Below are positions 61,315-64,000 of a DNA stretch of 64,000 nt, in pieces; within the stretch, counting starts at the first letter, position 1; each line of letters opens with the position of its first letter. The position numbers and the translations under genes were made by a program. The notes beneath the pieces were generated by a model. The model saw nothing but the letters and a program-made list of their open reading frames with translations, was not told where the DNA came from and made no database searches. Origin of the DNA: Mycobacteroides sp. LB1. Lineage in GTDB: Bacteria; Actinomycetota; Actinomycetes; Mycobacteriales; Mycobacteriaceae. Location: positions 310,001 through 374,000 of the forward strand of contig NZ_JACCFF010000005.1 of the NCBI RefSeq assembly GCF_013449725.1, written 5' to 3'.

Positions 61315-61965
61315 GTGGCAGATTCCTGGAACGGGCCGCCGGGTACCGCGAGTGCGCCCGGTCGTCGTCGGTGGCCAACAGTGCTGGGCATCGCAGCTTT
61401 GAGTGTCGTGGCAGCACTGGCGTTGTGCGCCATGGCGAGCTTCGGACTTCTGGTCTATGCGAAGGTGCGGCATGAATTCCGTTCGGAGCTCGCCGCCAAA
61501 ACGGTCAATACGAACTTCTCCAAGATCGACAGCCGGTTTCCTGCCGACACCCCAACTGTCAATCCGGACTACCCTGCCGGGACGTGTGTTCACCTGCATA
61601 CGACGGCGACTCACATGCAGTTGTCTAAGGCTGAATGCGGGGCACCGGACAACAATTACTTTGTGATACAACAGGTTCGGAAGCACACCGACTGTGTCAG
61701 CGACACCGAGCAAAGATACTGGGACACCAACACCGCCGATGGCGGAGAGTGGACGGCCTGCCTCGACTACTACTGGGCTCGCGGCAATTGCCTGAGCATC
61801 GGCAAATACGAAGCAACCCGCGGCAGGTGCGACGACCGCTCGCACCCGAACCGCGAGAAGCCACTGAGCGTCATCTTGAACACCACCACCAATGCAGGCT
61901 GCCCCACCGGCGGTTTCCCGCACGCGGTGCGCAAGTTCACAATCTGCACCGAGACCCAGAAGTAA
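61315..61965 (+). CDS. Membrane protein with extracellular Cys-rich LppU-like domain, second copy
   Basis: 216 residues with a GTG start. One TM segment (VLGIAALSVVAALALCAMASFGLLVYA, about 23-49), then a Cys-rich domain (GTCVHLH, AECGAPD, TDCVSDTE, TACLDYYW, NCLSIGK, GRCDDR, GCPTGG, ICTETQ). It aligns with the extracellular part of 50468-51385, which has three TM segments instead of one. It closes the second Q-rich locus together with the orphan tail upstream. Function unknown. Confidence 0.8.
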   Translation: MADSWNGPPGTASAPGRRRWPTVLGIAALSVVAALALCAMASFGLLVYAKVRHEFRSELAAKTVNTNFSKIDSRFPADTPTVNPDYPAGTCVHLHTTATHMQLSKAECGAPDNNYFVIQQVRKHTDCVSDTEQRYWDTNTADGGEWTACLDYYWARGNCLSIGKYEATRGRCDDRSHPNREKPLSVILNTTTNAGCPTGGFPHAVRKFTICTETQK

Positions 61966-62144
61966 GTAGCGGACTCGTGGCTGAAGGACCCGCGTTGAGG
62001 CCGGTAATTGTGGGCTTCCGGACGGATACGCGAACAAACTGGCACACGAACGGCGCCAAACACTTCTCCCCGAAAACACCCGCAATCAAGTTGAGTGGGC
62101 GTACATTCCGCTGACCACAATCGAATCACGGGTAGGCGGGGGCA

Positions 62145-62372
62145 ATGAAGCTCGCGGTCAATCATGCAATCATCGGGGCACTCTTGGCGGGCGTAATCAT
62201 CTCTGCATCAGTACCTTTCAGCGCCAATGCGGCCACACCGACACAGGCCGATCCGCCATATGGCAGCTGCAAGGAAGCACACGCCGACGGGGCTTACAAC
62301 ATCAAGAAGGGCGACCCCGGATACCGCCCGAAATTGGACCGGGACAACGACGGCGTCGCCTGCGAGGGCTAA
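62145..62372 (+). CDS. Secreted excalibur-domain protein
   Basis: 75 residues. Signal peptide ends PFSANAATPTQ. The excalibur calcium-binding domain (about 37-75) has YGSCKEAHADGAY and the loop DRDNDGVACEG, with two Cys likely bonded. Such tiny exported proteins are frequent in mycobacteria. It lies about 180 bp after the LppU-like gene on the same strand and could belong to that locus. Confidence 0.85.
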   Translation: MKLAVNHAIIGALLAGVIISASVPFSANAATPTQADPPYGSCKEAHADGAYNIKKGDPGYRPKLDRDNDGVACEG

Positions 62373-62878
62373 GTCGCGAGTTCGTTGGGCCGCGGATAGC
62401 AGCAGGCGGTCAGCTAGAGAGGCGGGGGCATGAATGTACTGGCCGGCTGGTATCCGGATCCGTAGCGCCAAGCTGCACTGCATTGGCGGAGTGGTGTTGA
62501 GCGGACAGGGCGGATCCACCTTCAGCTCCTGGGTTTCGCAGCCCCATTGGATCCGCTGCCTGATATCGCTCTACATGAGACGGCTGCGGTGGCTGGGGGC
62601 GGTTGGCGGACTTGTTGACCGGCGCCGATCGTTGTCCTAAGAAACGGCTGGACTCCTTACGGACGTGGGGGTCTGCGCGAATTGGAGTACACCGGTTCGG
62701 ATTAGGGCAACAGCTTTTGACTGCGCCGATGCAAGTAGGTGGAGCGCGCCAACGGCCATTCCAGCACGCAGGTCGTGTGCGAAGGCGATGGGAATACGTC
62801 ACCATCGACGAACCGCTCCGCTGTCTCTGTCACCTATTCAATGACCGGCGCACGAACGAAGCTGCTGTCGTGGGCGGT
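62373..62878. other. Spacer holding a DUF2510 remnant
   Basis: At 62430 an ATG with a GAGGCGGGGG leader begins NVLAGWYPDP and then meets TAG (62463-62465). The frame continues RQAALHWRSGVERTG, as a DUF2510 domain would. So this is a dead or nonsense-mutated DUF2510 gene. A longer plus-strand frame across 62603-63250 is antisense to the DUF5313 gene and not supported. Confidence 0.6.
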
Positions 62879-63292
62879 TCAGATGGGGTCGCTGCTGGAG
62901 TAGCTATCGGTCTGTTGGCGCGCACCGTAGCGCTCTGCATATGCCTCATGCTTGCGTGCGTTTTTCTCGCGGTTGACGTTGTCGGCGAGCTTGGGATCCA
63001 GGCCGTGTGTGGCAAGCCGGTGGCGGCGCCAGATCTTGTTCAGTGCGTGGGTCATCAGGATGGCCCACACGTAAATAGGCAGCGTGATCGCGGTATGAAG
63101 CAGCAGCCCACCGGGCAGGAGCCAGAACGGAGCCAGAAGGAAGTGGGGCGGAATCACGTATCGGATCATGTGGCGACGGATCGCTCCCGGGCCAGACAGG
63201 TCATTGGCCACCCAGTCACGCATGCTGCCGGGCAGGCGCTTCCCATATGAGTAAGCGATGTACTGCCATGCGGTGGGCCGGTCGGCGGCCAT
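62879..63292 (-). CDS. DUF5313 membrane protein
   Basis: 137 residues from ATG 63292 with AGGAG upstream. RPTAWQYIAYSYGKRLPGSM and RDWVANDLSGPGAIRRHMIR are typical of the mycobacterial DUF5313 family. Two TM segments follow (PPHFLLAPFWLLPGGLLLHTAI and TLPIYVWAILMTHALNKIW), then a charged C-terminus. Function unknown. It is divergent from the ArsR gene across a nested hairpin. Confidence 0.85.
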   Translation of the reverse strand: MAADRPTAWQYIAYSYGKRLPGSMRDWVANDLSGPGAIRRHMIRYVIPPHFLLAPFWLLPGGLLLHTAITLPIYVWAILMTHALNKIWRRHRLATHGLDPKLADNVNREKNARKHEAYAERYGARQQTDSYSSSDPI

Positions 63293-63371
63293 AGACAAAC
63301 TCCTGGGCGTCTAGTCGTGCACATGCCCGGTGCGTCTACTCGGGCGCAACGGCCCAGTACGGGCGTTGGGT

Positions 63372-63436
63372 GGTTCTCGCCGGGGCGGGCATCAGACAGG
63401 CCCTGATGAGTGCAAGAAAGTGCCCCGGCGAGAACC
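63372..63436. repeat. Nested hairpin between DUF5313 and arsR
   Basis: Perfect 15-bp arms (GGTTCTCGCCGGGGC at 63372-63386, complement 63422-63436) enclose a second hairpin CATCAG-N7-CTGATG (63390-63408). It lies upstream of both divergent genes, so it is not a simple terminator of either. It could be a cruciform operator or a 5'-leader structure. Confidence 0.55.
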
Positions 63437-63521
63437 AAGGGGAACTATAGACGGGGCCTTGCCCTGCATCGTTGCCGGGTTGCTAATGTTTGCATGTTGA
63501 TCGTTGTGGTGAGGTGGTGTT

Positions 63522-63893
63522 GTGGTGGATGCGCGTCAGCCGCTGTATCGGATGAAGGCGGATTTTTTTAAGACGCTGGGTCATCCGGTGCGGATACGGG
63601 TGTTGGAGTTGCTTAGTGAGCGGGACCAAGCCGTGTCGGAGATGCTCCCGGAGGTGGGGATCGAGCCGGCGAATCTGTCACAGCAGCTGTCGGTCCTGCG
63701 GCGGGCGGGTTTGGTGACGGCGCGGCGTGAGGGTTTGTCGGTGCTGTACACGTTGACCTCCCCGCAGGTGGCCGAACTGCTGGCCGCCGCGCGCAAAATC
63801 TTGACCGGGGTCGTAGCCGATCAGGCCGAATGGCTCGATGGCGCCGATCCGGTCACAGTGGGGCCCGCGCGGGCGACGCGGGCCCGGCGCTAG
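63522..63893 (+). CDS. ArsR/SmtB-family regulator
   Basis: 123 residues with a winged helix: MKADFFKTLGHPVRIRVLELL, then EPANLSQQLSVLRRAGLVTARREG and LYTLTSPQVAELL. There are no cysteines in the translation, so the classical metal sites are absent and it may sense another signal or be a non-metal ArsR. An AT-richer imperfect palindrome upstream (around 63480-63507, TAATGTTTGCATGTTGATC) may be its operator. The stop lies within a terminator-like hairpin. Confidence 0.9.
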   Translation: MVDARQPLYRMKADFFKTLGHPVRIRVLELLSERDQAVSEMLPEVGIEPANLSQQLSVLRRAGLVTARREGLSVLYTLTSPQVAELLAAARKILTGVVADQAEWLDGADPVTVGPARATRARR

Positions 63894-63927
63894 CCGGAGG
63901 TATCGGACGTTATCTCCGGCTAGCGCC
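63886..63927 (+). terminator. Hairpin at the arsR 3' end
   Basis: GGCGCTAGCCGGAG and its perfect complement (63914-63927) form a 14-bp stem that contains the arsR stop, followed by a T-rich run (TTGCTTGTTTTCTT). A good candidate for a Rho-independent terminator. Confidence 0.75.
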
Positions 63928-64000
63928 CTCTAGTTGCTTGTTTTCTTAATTAGCATGCTTTGTTGATAGTCAGGTTCTGAAGAGCTGGTGAGGAGTGGTT

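Noticed and set aside
62603..63250. 215-codon plus-strand open frame
   Set aside because: Antisense to DUF5313, which has a good ribosome-binding site and family motifs.
1..64000. CRISPR arrays, rRNA, intact insertion sequences, ESX/type VII genes
   Set aside because: Looked for on both strands. No spaced direct repeats, DDE or serine recombinase motifs, EccC-type ATPases or WxG genes were recognised.

Overview
The window is high-GC DNA from a mycobacterium, most likely a fast-growing (Mycolicibacterium-type) species. The evidence is a close MspA porin homologue (15285-15959), an Lsr2 nucleoid protein, an EspR-like regulator, LppA-family and LppU-like lipoprotein or membrane proteins, a PapA5-like acyltransferase, a DUF5313 protein and a predicted F420-type LLM oxidoreductase. 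I saw no rRNA, intact tRNA, integrase, transposase, replication initiator, ParA or CRISPR array. Many paralogue pairs, gene fragments and decayed copies mark it as an accessory region (plasmid or genomic island). The sequence alone does not say which.

Layout. (1) 1-6005: an MspA-like protein and a partly visible secreted partner on the minus strand, an EspR-like regulator, then two head-to-head copies of an ImmA/IrrE metallopeptidase plus 7-TM membrane protein pair. (2) 6006-6960: mostly non-coding, with a tRNA-like remnant and a 28-bp block that recurs at 32.2 kb. (3) 6961-13048: an oxidoreductase cluster (SDRs, MpaB-type DUF2236 oxygenase, cysteine-less peroxiredoxin-like protein, NTF2-like protein, Hsp31/DJ-1-like protein). 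(4) 13622-17091: Lsr2, an NTF2-like gene and MarR gene sharing an operator region, an MspA porin with an altered constriction, and a TetR gene. (5) 17287-31151: a catabolic island, namely the minus-strand operon MmsA / class III aminotransferase / cupin / aldehyde dehydrogenase, a divergent PucR regulator, then permease / FAD amine oxidase / YtcJ-like amidohydrolase / AraC, a broken lsr2, and a second AraC. (6) 31208-37030: LysR, then hydrolase / LLM oxidoreductase / SDR / Hsp31-like / NTF2-like / SRPBCC. Three of these are paralogues of genes in region 3. (7) 37181-43543: small phage- or plasmid-type genes, a DnaQ-like exonuclease, a DUF1254 lipoprotein and an AraC regulator. (8) 43910-45750: a large AT-cored imperfect palindrome, a decayed gene and strong hairpins. 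(9) 45790-51385: MspA-like / secreted protein / Q-rich DUF1023 hydrolase / LppA-like lipoprotein / LppU-like membrane protein. (10) 51580-58600: a DUF5710-HNH-DUF2510 fusion, an EEP nuclease, a large coiled-coil protein and a PapA5-like acyltransferase. (11) 58600-62372: a second Q-rich secreted locus with a different C-terminus. (12) 62430-64000: a DUF2510 remnant, DUF5313 and an ArsR regulator with a terminator.

How the genes work together. The catabolic island reads as an amine pathway: uptake, FAD-dependent amine oxidation, aldehyde oxidation, transamination, then MmsA conversion of a semialdehyde to acyl-CoA. 1,3-diaminopropane or polyamine to beta-alanine to acetyl-CoA is my best guess. 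Regions 3 and 6 look like duplicated versions of one uncharacterised oxidative pathway. The most novel-looking material is the pair of envelope/secretion loci (45.8-51.4 and 59.7-62.4 kb), where one secreted N-terminal module carries different C-termini. Next come the divergently duplicated metallopeptidase/7-TM module and the palindrome at 44.1 kb.
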